A stretch of DNA of 44,653 nt from Terriglobales bacterium (GTDB lineage Bacteria > Acidobacteriota > Terriglobia > Bryobacterales > Bryobacteraceae): positions 1-44,653 of the forward strand of contig JAJFUV010000020.1 of the NCBI GenBank assembly GCA_021372245.1, written 5' to 3'. Made by a program: the position numbers and the translations under genes. The notes under the pieces were generated by a model, which did no database searches, was not told the DNA's origin, and saw only the letters and a list, made by a program, of their open reading frames with translations. Shown one piece after another: positions 14,279 to 22,443 of this stretch (position 1 is its first letter; each line of letters starts with the position of its first letter).

Positions 14279-17200
14279 ATGCCGACTATTTACGAACTGA
14301 AGGAACTGGAAGTCACCGAGACGCCGCTTTTGTTGTTTGAGTGCCAGTTAAGTTCGGGCGCCGTCGAACGGTGGAGCACACATAGGGTGGAATACGGCGG
14401 CCAGGTCTACGATGCACGCGTTCTCCGGCACAACTTATTCGAGATCAAAGCCGGGAGCGAGGACGGTGTGGACCTGGTATCCAGATTGTCGGTGACGCTG
14501 GCGAACGCAGACTCGCGGTTTTCGGAGATTGAGCGCAACACAGGCTGGAAAGGCGCGCGGCTGACTGTCCGGTTCGCATTCTTCGATTTGAAAGCCGGCA
14601 GCGCTGCGACGACGGATCGTGTGATGTTCCGCGGTACGGGCAACGCGCCGGATGAGATCACGGAGTCGACAGTGCGGTTGAGTTTCTCGAGCCGGAACGC
14701 CCTCCAAAGGATGCTGCTGCCGACGGTGCGCGTCGAGCGGCGTTGTCCCTGGATCTTTCCGTCGAACCAGGCGCAGCGCGCGGAAGCGTCGCAAGGCGGG
14801 GAGCAAGGCAAGTACTCCATCTTCCATGGCTGTGGGTACTCGCCGGACGTCGAGGGCGGGTGCGGGAACTTGAACGGCACGGGTGCGTTCACCACCTGCG
14901 ATTACACGAAGAGCAGTTGCGAACAACGCGGGATGTTTCGCAGCGACGGCGCAGGGCACACAACGTGCCGATTCGGCGGAGTAGAGTTCGTGCCGCCGAC
15001 GATCAGCGTTCGAAGCTACGGCGAAAAGGGCTGGCACACTTCGGGAGCGGTGGAGAACGAGGGACGGTACAACGACTCTGTGCCACTCGTTTATGGCACG
15101 GCGTGGTATGCACCGCCGATCATCTTCGCTCGCAACGACGGCAACCTCACACATCTGGAGGTTTTGCTGGGCATGGGGGAAATCCATGACGTCCTGAAAG
15201 TCCTGGTAAACGATATCGAGATCCCGGCCAGCCAGACAGGCGCCGATATGACGGCGACGGGATGGTTCAAAGTTGTGGGAACCGGCAGCCGGAACGGAGC
15301 CTTCAACGAGGATTTCCTCGATCCTCAGGGCACTCCGGCCGGCGATCCGTACGGGAGCATGGCGGTGCTGTCCCTGGTCGTGCCGAACCGGATTGAGGAC
15401 GGCAAGACGCTGCCGCGTATCGAAGTTTTGCTGGAAGGCCTGAAGCTGGCTCGCTATGCCGAAGACGGCACGGCGTTGGGCGAGGCGTTCACAAACAACC
15501 CGTCGTGGGTGATCCTGGACATCCTACGCCGTTCGGGGTGGAAGATCGAGGAGCTTAACCTGGCGAGCTTCGCGCGGACAGCGGCGCATTGCGACGCACC
15601 GATCCAGACGCTGGATCTGAACGGCAATCAAACGCTGATCCCGCGCTATCAGTGCAACCTGGTGGTCCGAAAACGACGTAGCGCGGCGGACGTGCTTCGG
15701 GGCGTTCGAAACGCGTCGTCGTTGTATCTGACCTACGGAGACGACGGCAAGCTGGAACTGCTCCCGGAGAGCACGCTGGCGGTCCAACAGGCAACGAAGG
15801 CGGCGGGGAGTAACGCGCAGACAGCACTCGATGGAGGATGGCCAGCGTACGAGTTCGGAGATGGAACGTACGGCATTTCGGGCATCCTGCGAAATGACAA
15901 CGGAGAACCGAGTATCCGGATCTGGTCGCGCAGCACGGCGGATACCCCGAACCGGGCGAGCGTCGAGTTCCAGGACGCCTTCAACGAGTACCAGCAGGAC
16001 AGCATATCGCTGGCCGACGTAGACGATGTGGTGTCCGCGGGACAGGAGGTGACCGCCACGCTGGCGGCGCTGGGAATCCCCAACATGGACCAGGCCGCTC
16101 GCGCGGTGCGACGGTTCCTGGACAAATCGGTCCGCGGAAACACCTACGTCGAGTTCGATACAAGCGTCCGGTCGCTGGGGCTGCGGCCCGGAGACATCGT
16201 CGCGATGACTTATCTGAAGGAGGGCTTCCAACGCCAGCCGTTTCGCGTCACGAAAATCGCTCCCGGCACCAACTATCGCACTGCAACCATCACCGCGCAG
16301 ATCCACGACGACTCGTGGTACGACGAGGCGAATGGGGTCATCGGCAGGGATTTCCGGACGCGTCGCCGGTCGCCCTATGGGGTGGGAGTGCCACGTCCGC
16401 TGGCAGGCACGGTCCTCGATGAATACGGCCAAGTGCAGTTCGAGATTCACGAAAAATCGAAGGAAAACACCGACGGCGGGATGGCGGTGGCCCTTCAGGT
16501 GGGATTCTCGGCGCCATCCAATGCCATTCGCGCCGATCTGGCGATTCCGACGCTGAGCCTGTCGCCAACGGTGGATGCGAGCGGCGGGACCCTGCCGGGA
16601 GACCAGACGCTGTATTACGCAGTAAGCGCATCGGACGGCGCGGGCAACGAAAGCAGCCTCTCGTTCGTGGTACGCGCCACAATCCCGTCGACGGGCGGAA
16701 CAAACAAGGTGACCCTGAAGGGGATCAGCGTGGGCGCCGGGTCGACGGGCTTCCATGTTTACCGCGGCAAGAGTCCTATGCAGTTGGCACGCATTGCCTC
16801 GGATTGTCCGATCGCAACGGAGTTCACCGACCGCGGCATAGCAAACGGCACAGATGCGCCGCCGGACGAGCACTACAGTCACGCGAATTTCTACTGGCGC
16901 CTGGAATTCCAGCCAGAGAACGCGGCGACAATCCACGGCGCGGGCACAATCGGCAACGAAAGTCTGGGGATGCTGGAGAACGAACTGCGCGGGGCGGTTG
17001 TCCGCATCACGAGGGGCAAGGGCGCGGGTCAGGAGCGTGTGGTGTCGTCAAACACCGCGACGACGCTGACGCTCACGACGCCATGGACGGTTGAGCCGGA
17101 CGGCACCAGCCACTTTGTGGTGGCCGAGTCGAGCTGGCACTTCGGGGTTGCGGGAAGAACGAGCCCGGTGGAATTCGAAGTACCGAATCGCGATTCAGCG

Positions 17201-18214
17201 ACGGTTCACATTTCGGGGCGATCGGCGAATACGCACGATGTCGAATGCCCGTACGAGCTTTCGCCGCTCACACGGTGGCGCATAGGCGGGGCGGCAGGCG
17301 GACAGTTGGATACAGACCGGCCGGGAGCGCCGGTATTCGGACTAGTCCCCTCAGGCAAAGGAATGGTGGAACTGGTGGGCGTCGCGTTCGAGGACTTGTC
17401 TAACACGCGCACGATCAGCGCCGGTACGCTGAGTTTCAACTACTGGGACGAACTGGTGAGCCCGGCGACCAAGAAGCTAGCCGCCGCGGTTGGGGGGACG
17501 GATCTTTATGTGGATCTCAGCCCCGCGGGCACGGGGCAAGCGGGGGATCGTATCCAGGTCGGCTCGGAAATCATGGAGCTCGAGGAGATTCAGTCAGCCG
17601 GCGCGCGGTACAAAGTGAAGCGGGCCGTACAGGGCAGTCCAGCCGAGAGTCACGCGGCGGATGCTCCCGTGTACCACTTAGTGCGGAAGATTTTCGTAGT
17701 TCCCTTCCCCAGGGACTTCTTCGGCAGCCCGGCGAGTGGCAGCTACAGTTGTCCAATTTCTCTTCCAAACGCGAGAATCGCCTCAGCGGAGTTTTACGTC
17801 ACCAACAGCAAGGGGAACAGCCCAACAGTGGTCAGTTGTTTCACGGGAACAACCAGCGATGGATTACGAACGCTTTCCGGCGGGCAGATCTCCATCCAGG
17901 TAGAAGGGTTCCTGGCGATCCAGAATGACGCCGCGCCACCACTGGTGATGGATGCCACTCACTCGATGCGGGATTTGTTCGCTGTGGTCGGAGAGGCACC
18001 GACGGGCGCGCCAGTGGAATTGCGTTTGAGACAGGACACAGAAGAGATCTGCCGCCTGACGATCCCCACAGGGGCGACGCAATCGAATTTCGTGAACGGA
18101 TTCGGACTGCGGGCACTTCAGGCGCAGTCGCTGATACACCTGGACATTCTCTCGGTAGGGCAGACAAGCGACACTACACCGGGACGCAATCTCACGGTCA
18201 TAGTGAGGCTGTAA
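14279..18214 (+). CDS. Tail hub / tip protein, gpL-gpJ-like fusion
   Basis: A 1311-residue protein starting at ATG 14279; the open frame extends upstream to 14237 inside the previous gene but without a site. Residues 1-240 resemble the lambda gpL / DUF2163-type hub, ending in a cysteine cluster (Cys156, 185, 195, 207, 214, 230), which in lambda gpL binds an iron-sulfur cluster. Residues about 250-720 look like gpJ-type baseplate-hub domains. Residues about 745-880 form an Fn3-like module (YYAVSASDGAGNESS). The C-terminal beta domains may extend outward. It caps the tail and organises the receptor-binding tip. Confidence 0.7.
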   Translation: MPTIYELKELEVTETPLLLFECQLSSGAVERWSTHRVEYGGQVYDARVLRHNLFEIKAGSEDGVDLVSRLSVTLANADSRFSEIERNTGWKGARLTVRFAFFDLKAGSAATTDRVMFRGTGNAPDEITESTVRLSFSSRNALQRMLLPTVRVERRCPWIFPSNQAQRAEASQGGEQGKYSIFHGCGYSPDVEGGCGNLNGTGAFTTCDYTKSSCEQRGMFRSDGAGHTTCRFGGVEFVPPTISVRSYGEKGWHTSGAVENEGRYNDSVPLVYGTAWYAPPIIFARNDGNLTHLEVLLGMGEIHDVLKVLVNDIEIPASQTGADMTATGWFKVVGTGSRNGAFNEDFLDPQGTPAGDPYGSMAVLSLVVPNRIEDGKTLPRIEVLLEGLKLARYAEDGTALGEAFTNNPSWVILDILRRSGWKIEELNLASFARTAAHCDAPIQTLDLNGNQTLIPRYQCNLVVRKRRSAADVLRGVRNASSLYLTYGDDGKLELLPESTLAVQQATKAAGSNAQTALDGGWPAYEFGDGTYGISGILRNDNGEPSIRIWSRSTADTPNRASVEFQDAFNEYQQDSISLADVDDVVSAGQEVTATLAALGIPNMDQAARAVRRFLDKSVRGNTYVEFDTSVRSLGLRPGDIVAMTYLKEGFQRQPFRVTKIAPGTNYRTATITAQIHDDSWYDEANGVIGRDFRTRRRSPYGVGVPRPLAGTVLDEYGQVQFEIHEKSKENTDGGMAVALQVGFSAPSNAIRADLAIPTLSLSPTVDASGGTLPGDQTLYYAVSASDGAGNESSLSFVVRATIPSTGGTNKVTLKGISVGAGSTGFHVYRGKSPMQLARIASDCPIATEFTDRGIANGTDAPPDEHYSHANFYWRLEFQPENAATIHGAGTIGNESLGMLENELRGAVVRITRGKGAGQERVVSSNTATTLTLTTPWTVEPDGTSHFVVAESSWHFGVAGRTSPVEFEVPNRDSATVHISGRSANTHDVECPYELSPLTRWRIGGAAGGQLDTDRPGAPVFGLVPSGKGMVELVGVAFEDLSNTRTISAGTLSFNYWDELVSPATKKLAAAVGGTDLYVDLSPAGTGQAGDRIQVGSEIMELEEIQSAGARYKVKRAVQGSPAESHAADAPVYHLVRKIFVVPFPRDFFGSPASGSYSCPISLPNARIASAEFYVTNSKGNSPTVVSCFTGTTSDGLRTLSGGQISIQVEGFLAIQNDAAPPLVMDATHSMRDLFAVVGEAPTGAPVELRLRQDTEEICRLTIPTGATQSNFVNGFGLRALQAQSLIHLDILSVGQTSDTTPGRNLTVIVRL

Positions 18215-18223
18215 GGAGCGGAC

Positions 18224-20995
18224 ATGCCAGAGACGTTGGAAAAACTACGGCCGGACCGCGACCTTCAATGCTACTTCGAGCGGCCATCGGCCATCGCCGC
18301 GTTGAGCCAGGCAAGTGCAACGGGCTTTCGCGTAAGCGGCACGTGGAGACAGCAGTTCGACTGGGCAGTAGTTGAGTGGAACCGTGACAATGTGTTCGAA
18401 CACCCCGCCTTGCGCAACCTTCCGGACGGCGACCTCAGTGGACTCACGCTCTCGTATGAAGAGACACGCAACAACTGCATGGCGATGGATTGCGATCTCT
18501 ATCCGACGGTGGAATGGCCTTACCTAAGGATTTGGGCATCATCGAACGGGGTGGAGGATCTCTACAAGATCAAGCTGCGCGACTGCGCCAACCCGGTGGA
18601 AGGTTCCTACACATGCGCGTCAACGGAATTCGAACTGCAGGGTACGGCGACGACGGGTGACTATGTTGGACTGGCGTGGCTTGAAGAACACCACACCTAT
18701 CAGCTGTACGCTTCGGACACGTTGGAAACGGCGACACAGGCGATCGTAGACAGCGTGAACTCGTTCTCGCAGACCATGCGGGCAACGAGGACGGGGACGA
18801 AGATCCGACTCACGTACATCGGCGCGGGACAGACGCCGGAAAACAGCACCACAGGGGCCAACGGTAACCGCATTGGGGTGTACGGGTTCGTGGCCGGAGC
18901 GAAAACGGAGATCTGGACGCCGGAGTGGGCAAGGTTGAGTGGTGGAACGTCACCCACCAAGTGGCGAGTGAATCTGAATTTCGGAAATCTCACGGACGTG
19001 AACGCTCGGATGGTTCCGACGCAATCGGTCCGCAAGATGCGCTGGACGTACGCCGCGAATTTCCAGCTCGGCGAATTCGCTCGCGGCGAGTTTGAAGTGC
19101 TGGTATCGAACTGGACCGTAGGCGGCGAGCGCAAAGCGTACAGTGTGGCAGGCCCTGGCAGCCGGAGGATCGAGGACGACTCGCACGAAGTGACTTATTC
19201 GGGCACATGGCAGAGTGCGCGCGGCAACTTCTCAGGCGGTTCGATCCAGAACACGACGACGCCCACCAGCACGGTGCAGTGCTCCTATCGGTGCCCGCAG
19301 GCGCACGAGCTATATCTGGGCACGCGTGCCTGTTACAACGGCACTCAGATCTCAATCCGCATTGATGGCGCGGCCGCATCGACCAGGAATCTGAAGGTGG
19401 CAGGAGAAGATACGCTGGTCCGAATCCCGCTCGGCCAGTTCACGGCTGGAGAACACACAGTAACAGTCGCACACGACGGGGTTTCGGGAGAGTACTTCTA
19501 CTTCGACTCCTTCGAGATTGCAATACCATCTCTGACCTTGCCGGAGTTCGATACGGCACCCACAATTACACTCGCCACCGACTGGGACACGGACCATTCA
19601 ATCGCCCTAGCGGCCGAGCGCACGGCATGGCTTCTGCACAAGTTGGGATTCCACGGCCGCGCCAATCACTATGTTGGGGCGATGTGGTTCTATGAACTGT
19701 ACCGAAAAAACCACCACTACGCGTCGGTGACAGTGGACTTCGCGGGCACACCACAGTTCAGTGCGACCACGACGCTGTATATCGGCAGGACCGATGAACC
19801 TCCGGAAAAACGACTCGTGCTAGCGCATGTGAACAAGATCGGAGACACGGCCCAAAGCATCGCCCGCGCATTCGAGTTGGAGATTAACCGGGGCTACATT
19901 GCCGTTCGCGCGGAGGCGGACGGACCGCGGCTAACGGTTTACGCGCGCGCCATGGGCGCCGAAGGCAACATGCTGAAGGTGGAGGGTGATCCTGTTTCCG
20001 GGCAATTCCAGGTTCTGGTGAGCTCCGAAACGCTGACCGGCGGTGCAGATGGGGAGTGGCGTACTGATGCACAGTCCGAGCACAAGTTGAATCGCGCAGT
20101 AAGAGACTGGAGCCGCTGTTACTTTGAGGCGCTCCATGGCTACGGGATTGACGCCGCCGCCGCGTTCAGCCTGGAGCTACAACACGGCGACGACTCAATG
20201 GAGGCAGGCATCGCCCAGCGCCATGCGGACGGAAGCGCTTGTTGGCTGAACACGCCGGCTCTGCAGACCAACTTCAGTCCGGCGAGTGTGGACTATTGGA
20301 AACAGGTCCAACTTGAAATGGCCTCGGTGATGAACGAGGCGGGGGTGACGCCGTTCCTTCAACTGGGCGAAGTCCAGTGGTGGTACTTTCCAACACGATG
20401 GGACGGCGTCACAGGCCAGTGGGCGAACGCCGGCAGCATGCCGTTTTACGACGCCTATGCCACCACCACCTTCCAGAACACGTACAACCGTCCCATGCAC
20501 GTGTTCGCTTCCAACGAGGAAGATCCGTCACTTTATCCCGAAGAAGCTGCTTTCCTGTCCTCACTGATCGGGAGCTTCACCGCCGCTGCGATCAACCATG
20601 TGCGCGCGGTGCACCCGAACTGCCGTTTCGAAGCCCTCTACCCCACAGACGTCAACCAGACGGCTTTGAACCGCCTGGTCAACTATCCGGATGCCGAGTG
20701 GACGCCGGCGAAGCTGGATTGCCTCAAAACGGAGAGTTTCTCCTATACTTACGCCCGAGACCTTAACCTGAGCCACAGTTCGATGGATTTCGGGGCGACA
20801 AAGGGCTTTCCCCGCACCCGGCGCGGTCATCTCGTCGGTATTGGAGACCATACGACGGCATGGCTCAAAGAGGCGCGTCTAGCGCAGTCGGAGTACCTGG
20901 AAAGTGTAGTGCTGTTCGCCCTGGACCAATACTGCCTGATCGGCTATGCGACACCGCTGCCGGCGAGCATGCGCCGCAGCATGAAGCTGGGCTGA
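18224..20995 (+). CDS. Large tail-tip protein with TIM-barrel-like C-terminal region
   Basis: A 923-residue protein with AAGGAG 5 bases upstream. Residues 1-290 are beta-rich virion-like sequence. Residues about 320-440 look like a carbohydrate-binding sandwich (TVQCSYRCPQAHELYLGTRA, then GEYFYFDSFEIAIP). From about 448, helical/strand alternation resembles a glycosidase-type TIM barrel (DWDTDHSIALAAERTAWLLHKLGF; LGEVQWWYFPTR; ALYPTDVN; KTESFSYTYARDLN), interrupted by a beta insert at about 497-625. Glu716 and Glu837 are candidate catalytic acids. It is the last gene of the cluster and probably contacts the cell surface. Enzyme activity is a hypothesis. Confidence 0.6.
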   Translation: MPETLEKLRPDRDLQCYFERPSAIAALSQASATGFRVSGTWRQQFDWAVVEWNRDNVFEHPALRNLPDGDLSGLTLSYEETRNNCMAMDCDLYPTVEWPYLRIWASSNGVEDLYKIKLRDCANPVEGSYTCASTEFELQGTATTGDYVGLAWLEEHHTYQLYASDTLETATQAIVDSVNSFSQTMRATRTGTKIRLTYIGAGQTPENSTTGANGNRIGVYGFVAGAKTEIWTPEWARLSGGTSPTKWRVNLNFGNLTDVNARMVPTQSVRKMRWTYAANFQLGEFARGEFEVLVSNWTVGGERKAYSVAGPGSRRIEDDSHEVTYSGTWQSARGNFSGGSIQNTTTPTSTVQCSYRCPQAHELYLGTRACYNGTQISIRIDGAAASTRNLKVAGEDTLVRIPLGQFTAGEHTVTVAHDGVSGEYFYFDSFEIAIPSLTLPEFDTAPTITLATDWDTDHSIALAAERTAWLLHKLGFHGRANHYVGAMWFYELYRKNHHYASVTVDFAGTPQFSATTTLYIGRTDEPPEKRLVLAHVNKIGDTAQSIARAFELEINRGYIAVRAEADGPRLTVYARAMGAEGNMLKVEGDPVSGQFQVLVSSETLTGGADGEWRTDAQSEHKLNRAVRDWSRCYFEALHGYGIDAAAAFSLELQHGDDSMEAGIAQRHADGSACWLNTPALQTNFSPASVDYWKQVQLEMASVMNEAGVTPFLQLGEVQWWYFPTRWDGVTGQWANAGSMPFYDAYATTTFQNTYNRPMHVFASNEEDPSLYPEEAAFLSSLIGSFTAAAINHVRAVHPNCRFEALYPTDVNQTALNRLVNYPDAEWTPAKLDCLKTESFSYTYARDLNLSHSSMDFGATKGFPRTRRGHLVGIGDHTTAWLKEARLAQSEYLESVVLFALDQYCLIGYATPLPASMRRSMKLG

Positions 20996-21090
20996 CCTTA
21001 TTGCCTGCTCCGACCAAGCCCCGGTCGCGGGACCTCCAATTGAAAGCTGACATACAATGTGAGTTCAACATCAGCCAGCGACCTTACCGA

Positions 21091-22326
21091 ATGAAGTGGA
21101 CACGTTCTAAAGAAGATCAGAGCCAACTCGCCATCGACAAGCCCGCACCTGCCGAAGAGATTTCGCAGCAACTCGAGCGGATGATAGGCGACCCGATCTT
21201 CCGCAAGTCAGAGAATCTACGCAACATATTGACATTCCTCGCCCAGGAGTCAATCACGCACCCAGGAGCCAATCACAAGGAGCATGAGATTGCCACGCGT
21301 GCTCTGGGGCGTTCCGACGACTTCGATCCCCGGCTGGATTCGACGGTCCGTGTGCATACCGCACGTCTGAGAACAAAGCTCGCAGAGTACTATGCATCCA
21401 CTGGCCAGAACGATCCGGTGATGTTCGACATCCCGAAGGGTGCCTACCAATTGGATGCCAGACTCCGCGAGCAACCGCAGGTTTCGGTGATGGACGGCCC
21501 CCATGAGAATGTCGCCAAGCCTTTGGCCATACCGCGATTTCGTGCCTTGTGGGCCTGGATGGTTGCGGGGGTTGCAGCCGGTCTGGCGATCTATTTCTGG
21601 ATGGACTCCCGGTCCAAAGTGTGCCCGCCAGCTCTCGGCGTCTTTTGGGCCGACTTCATGAAGCCAGAAGAGGAAACTACGTTGGTTTTCTCGACGCCAA
21701 AGATGACCGCCACGGACGGTGGAGGATTACGCTTTGTCCAGATGGACCCGGTATCACCCGAGTTACTTGTTGAGACCTATGCCGGCACGGGTGAGGTCTA
21801 CGGCATTGGGGCGTTGTCGGGACTGTTCGCACAGTACTCGAAGCCCGCGCGTGTTAAGCGAGGCCGTCTTCTCACTTGGGACGATGCCAGGCAACAGAAT
21901 CTTGTTTTTGTCGGCGGGCCAGCGGTCAACGTGCAATTGGGCGAGCTACCGGAATTGCAGCGTTTTCGATTCGTCACAACGGCAAACGGGACATTTCTGC
22001 GTGACTCCTATATTAATGATGTCGGAACCGGGACACCGCAACAGGTCCAATACGGGCACTCCCGACGTCCGTGTACCTATGACCATGCCGTCATCGCTCG
22101 TATGAGACGCGCTTCCAACCGTGCGATGTTGCTTCTGGCGGGCACTACCACGGTAGGGACTCAAGCCGCCGTCGATTTTGTGGTCCGCGAGGAGACAACG
22201 AAAGCGCTTCTCGACGCCCTGAAGACACCCCACACCATCCCTGGATTTGAGGTGCTGCTGAGCGTGAAGGTCAGCGATGGCGTTCCGGTGCATTCGCGAA
22301 TTGTCGCGGTCCACATACGAAGGTGA
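21091..22326 (+). CDS. Membrane-anchored winged-helix regulator
   Basis: A 411-residue protein read from ATG 21091 because the domain begins shortly after; upstream in-frame sequence overlaps the previous gene. Residues 22-125 form a winged-helix-like DNA-binding domain of the type very common in Solibacter-like Acidobacteriota (QLERMIGDPIFRKSENLRNIL, VHTARLRTKLAEYY, FDIPKGAYQLD). A transmembrane helix spans about 151-170, and an extracytoplasmic domain of about 240 residues follows, so the layout is ToxR-like. It may control the TonB receptor 117 bases downstream or the virion cluster 95 bases upstream. Neither is shown by the sequence. Confidence 0.7.
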   Translation: MKWTRSKEDQSQLAIDKPAPAEEISQQLERMIGDPIFRKSENLRNILTFLAQESITHPGANHKEHEIATRALGRSDDFDPRLDSTVRVHTARLRTKLAEYYASTGQNDPVMFDIPKGAYQLDARLREQPQVSVMDGPHENVAKPLAIPRFRALWAWMVAGVAAGLAIYFWMDSRSKVCPPALGVFWADFMKPEEETTLVFSTPKMTATDGGGLRFVQMDPVSPELLVETYAGTGEVYGIGALSGLFAQYSKPARVKRGRLLTWDDARQQNLVFVGGPAVNVQLGELPELQRFRFVTTANGTFLRDSYINDVGTGTPQQVQYGHSRRPCTYDHAVIARMRRASNRAMLLLAGTTTVGTQAAVDFVVREETTKALLDALKTPHTIPGFEVLLSVKVSDGVPVHSRIVAVHIRR

Positions 22327-22341
22327 CTCAAATTCAACCAG

Positions 22342-22370
22342 TTGCGTGCGTTAAATAACCGTTTTATACA
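22342..22370 (+). promoter_or_regulatory. Possible promoter of the TonB receptor gene
   Basis: TTGCGT (22342-22347) and TATACA (22365-22370) are separated by 17 bases in the 117-base gap before the receptor gene. Both hexamers are only partial matches to sigma70 consensus. A GGGAGG ribosome site lies close to the ATG at 22444. Confidence 0.35.
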
Positions 22371-22443
22371 CAGACTGATCTTGTGCCACGCGTAAAGCTG
22401 CCGTAGGATCTATCGTGCAAAGTTCCTTCGGTCGGGAGGTTTC

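Noticed and set aside
15524..16936. A 470-codon minus-strand open frame inside the tail hub gene
   Set aside because: The translation is Arg-rich with no recognisable pattern, and the plus frame encodes the hub with conserved cysteines.
18224..20995. Endolysin function for the large tail-tip protein
   Set aside because: No known lysozyme, amidase or NlpC/P60 motif is visible. A TIM-barrel-like glycosidase pattern is only suggestive.
3845..21090. Prophage attachment sites flanking the virion cluster
   Set aside because: No convincing direct repeat was found between the left (3825-4032) and right (20996-21090) gaps, and no tRNA gene is present at either side.
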